From: an uncultured Lachnospiraceae bacterium
GTDB lineage: Bacteria; Bacillota; Clostridia; Lachnospirales; Lachnospiraceae
Reading direction: 5' to 3'
Length of the DNA: 6,140 nucleotides
NCBI GenBank assembly: GCA_905209075.1
Contig: CAJLRL010000051.1
Span: 1-6,140 of the forward strand
Shown in pieces: positions 5,007 through 6,140 of the stretch; the stretch's first letter is position 1, and each line of letters starts with the position of its first letter. A model generated the notes under the pieces. That model did no database searches. It was not told the origin of the DNA and saw nothing but the letters and a program-made list of their open reading frames with translations. Both the position numbers and the translations under genes were made by a program.

Positions 5007-5399
5007 CTAAATTAATTGATATGCCGCATTATCCATTGGATACCCGCAAAGCATATCTGTCACTTGCTTCTTAATATACTGCATCAATAGCCGCTGTATC
5101 TGTCGCAACTGCTCCTTTACATCCTGCACATCCGACTTTGAGATGAATAAATTCGTATTTGCCATTCGTGCTATCTGGTTGATGTTGTTGCCTATTGCAG
5201 ATAATTCATGCATCAGCTTCTGTCTGTCCTCGTGAATGGTTGTGTCCACATTTCCACCATCCAATGCCATTGTACGGATATATGCAAATGCAGCCAATCC
5301 TGTAGCCATTGCTTTTTCTTCTATGTGTCTTCGCTCACGCTCCGATACCCGGATGCTCATTTTCGTTCTTGGTGCCTGTCTGCTCTTTGGTCTGCCCAT
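5007..5399 (-). CDS. mobC: MobC-family relaxosome accessory protein
   Basis: The 130-residue protein begins with a basic MGRPKSRQAPRTKMSIRVSE, followed by a ribbon-helix-helix-like region (14-45). It ends in a helical half with LSAIGNNINQIARMAN (66-81), the hallmark of MobC proteins (PF05713), and a Gln-rich QLRQIQRLLMQYI helix. MobC binds near oriT and helps open the strands for the relaxase. I start at ATG 5397-5399 because a GAGGG site lies 6 nt upstream. An ATG two codons earlier would touch that site. It is the first gene of the mobC-relaxase operon and lies about 110 bp from the candidate oriT. The protein looks complete. Confidence 0.9.
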   Translation of the reverse strand: MGRPKSRQAPRTKMSIRVSERERRHIEEKAMATGLAAFAYIRTMALDGGNVDTTIHEDRQKLMHELSAIGNNINQIARMANTNLFISKSDVQDVKEQLRQIQRLLMQYIKKQVTDMLCGYPMDNAAYQLI

Positions 5400-5405
5400 A
5401 CACAT

Positions 5406-5511
5406 CCCTCTTCTCGTGTAATTCTTCTTATCTGTTTTGCTGTGATAATCACTCTGTCAGTCTTTTGTAAATCAACTTCTGCTGCTTGTGAAATTCCTGT
5501 AACATGGTAGG
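5406..5511. other. Leader region between oriT and mobC, with a short palindrome
   Basis: I see no convincing gene. GTGATAATCAC (5442-5452) is an 11-bp palindrome around one central base, about 45 bp before the mobC start, and may bind MobC or a regulator. No clear -35/-10 pair for mobC can be assigned. A minus-strand 18-codon frame (5505-5449) starts next to the oriT repeat but has no ribosome binding site. Confidence 0.35.
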
Positions 5512-5547
5512 CGAGATACGGTTTTCGTGTTACGAAAACCCATCTCG
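5512..5547. other. oriT: Candidate origin of transfer (oriT) inverted repeat
   Basis: Perfect 9-bp arms GGTTTTCGT (5520-5528) and ACGAAAACC (5532-5540) enclose a 3-nt loop. They are themselves flanked by CGAGAT (5512-5517) and ATCTCG (5542-5547), giving a 15-bp interrupted stem. It lies upstream of mobC and the relaxase on the same element, in non-coding DNA, which is where MobP-type elements keep oriT. The nick is usually a few bases outside such a repeat, so the conserved-looking GTTAGTGGCGGCTGCCCC (5547-5564) is a likely nick-side flank. I cannot name the nick base. It could otherwise be a stand-alone hairpin, but no U-tract follows it on either strand. Confidence 0.65.
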
Positions 5548-5765
5548 TTAGTGGCGGCTGCCCCTAATACCCTATCGGTACATACCTGCGGTGTGGGATA
5601 TATAACTGCATGAAACAAGCTTCTCTGATACTTGTTGTTATCTTTAGGGCATGAGAAAAGCAGACACGTGGAATATTTCCACATATCTGCTTCTTTCATT
5701 GCGTGTATTCAGTTTTATATATTTGCAACTATATACTTTTATAGTAATCCTTATGGATTAAGCCA
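5548..5765. other. Non-coding region between oriT and the toxin gene
   Basis: Apart from the terminator at 5654-5692 and a small palindrome GGTACATACC (5577-5586), I see nothing firm. A 75-codon minus-strand frame spanning 5472-5699 runs through both the terminator and the oriT repeat and is not a credible gene. Confidence 0.4.
5654..5692 (-). terminator. Terminator of the toxin-antitoxin operon
   Basis: The arms 5658-5673 and 5677-5692 span 16 positions around a 3-nt loop. Two C-A mismatches on the plus strand become G-U pairs on the minus strand, giving an unbroken 16-bp stem followed by TTTTCTC. It lies 75 bp beyond the toxin stop codon and shields oriT and mobC from toxin-antitoxin transcription. 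Confidence 0.7.
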
Positions 5766-6098
5766 CTACTCCATATCCATATTACTTAGCTGCCTGATTT
5801 GGTCTCTTCTGCTATAAATAACTGCTGTTACCTGGACTCTGTTATTTTCATCATCAACCCAATAGTAAATCAGGAAATTATTAACAACAAGCTTGCGTAC
5901 TCCATCAGTCCTCCATGGCTCTTCATCAATCAAGGCATGTTTTTTCGGAAAACTCGACAACTTAGTAATCTCTGCTTTCATCTTGTCAAGCAGATTATCT
6001 GCTGCATCCGGTACCATTAGATCATTTGAAATATAATGAACTATCTCTTTCATCTGCTCTAATGCCTGCCTTGTTACCCTTACCCCATATTCATTCAT
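5766..6098 (-). CDS. RelE/ParE-family toxin of a type II toxin-antitoxin system
   Basis: The 110-residue, basic, single-domain protein has the family layout. Two N-terminal helices (VTRQALEQMKEIVHYISNDL, 8-27, then a second to about 48) are followed by a sheet with WRTDGVRKLVV (62-72), NFLIYYWVDD (74-83) and VQVTAVIYSRRD (88-99). RelE members cut mRNA in the ribosome and ParE members poison gyrase. The sequence does not settle which, though the terminal YSRRDQ pattern is common in the RelE/ParE group at large. The ATG at 6096-6098 has a GGAG site 9 nt upstream. The preceding gene ends only 3 bp before it, so the two are translationally coupled. It probably stabilizes the mobile element. Confidence 0.85.
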   Translation of the reverse strand: MNEYGVRVTRQALEQMKEIVHYISNDLMVPDAADNLLDKMKAEITKLSSFPKKHALIDEEPWRTDGVRKLVVNNFLIYYWVDDENNRVQVTAVIYSRRDQIRQLSNMDME

Positions 6099-6101
6099 GC
6101 A

Positions 6102-6140
6102 CTATATCTCCGACTTTAATTGATTAAAAGCCTCATCAAC
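6102..6140 (-). CDS. 3' end of the probable antitoxin gene (partial)
   Basis: The last 12 codons read VDEAFNQLKSEI and then TAG at 6102-6104. The gene continues beyond the window edge. An acidic, helical C-terminus directly ahead of a RelE/ParE toxin is what antitoxins use to wrap and neutralize the toxin, so the assignment rests mainly on position. The toxin's ribosome binding site GGAG lies inside these last codons. The antitoxin family (RelB/DinJ, Phd or other) cannot be told from this piece. Confidence 0.6.
   Translation of the reverse strand, partial: VDEAFNQLKSEI

Noticed and set aside
5449..5505. 18-codon minus-strand frame between oriT and mobC (MLQEFHKQQKLIYKRLTE)
   Set aside because: It has no ribosome binding site and no known homolog in memory. 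It may be a chance frame in the mobC leader.
5208..5510. Two plus-strand frames opposite mobC
   Set aside because: They are antisense shadows of the well-supported MobC protein.
5472..5699. 75-residue minus-strand frame
   Set aside because: It spans the toxin-operon terminator and the oriT repeat and shows no domain.
1..6140. CRISPR arrays, tRNA or rRNA genes, riboswitches of known class, insertion sequences
   Set aside because: I found no regularly spaced repeats, cloverleaf-like segment, rRNA-like sequence, transposase or terminal inverted repeats with target duplications.

Overview
The window looks like degraded, mosaic accessory DNA of mobile elements from a low-to-moderate-GC Firmicute, most likely a gut clostridium of the Lachnospiraceae/Ruminococcaceae type. 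This rests on the character of the genes (MobC, a VirD2-type relaxase, DUF6075-like and DUF4316-like conjugative-element genes), AGGAGG-type ribosome binding sites, sigma-A-like promoters and many intrinsic terminators. The organism call and family names come from recollection of protein families, not from a search.

Left part (1-1437): no intact gene is present. A strong promoter (279-307) drives a leader that folds into a terminator (352-390) with a visible competing pairing. This is a complete attenuator with no gene behind it. It runs straight into the C-terminal tail of a conjugative relaxase (421 to about 1062), which carries two in-frame stops and continues into an AT-richer coding tail of unknown origin (to 1275). 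A second promoter-like site (1279-1307) precedes two stacked hairpins ending in a terminator (to 1383), a candidate RNA of about 70 nt. A bidirectional terminator (1388-1437) closes this part.

Middle (1435-4057): on the minus strand lie a frameshifted, internally deleted relic of a DUF4316-like conjugative-element protein and, abutting it, an OmpR-type winged-helix gene broken by an A8 run and cut at its C-terminus. Next come an intact nitroreductase and a divergent HxlR-family regulator sharing a 14-bp palindromic operator. The block ends against a DUF6075-like gene that appears to have lost its C-terminus. The HxlR/nitroreductase/winged-helix block therefore sits between two truncated conjugative-element genes, as if it replaced the DNA between them.

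Right part (4084-6140): a compact mobilization module on the minus strand. It has a candidate oriT (inverted repeat 5512-5547), mobC, and a short VirD2-type relaxase with an intact three-histidine motif. Two tandem hairpins follow, and a promoter for the DUF6075-like gene is embedded in the first. Upstream of oriT, insulated by its own terminator, is a RelE/ParE-family toxin gene preceded by the last codons of its probable antitoxin. The likely working units are the mobC-relaxase-oriT module (mobilizable in trans), the toxin-antitoxin pair, and the redox-type HxlR/nitroreductase pair. The rest is debris of at least two conjugative elements.
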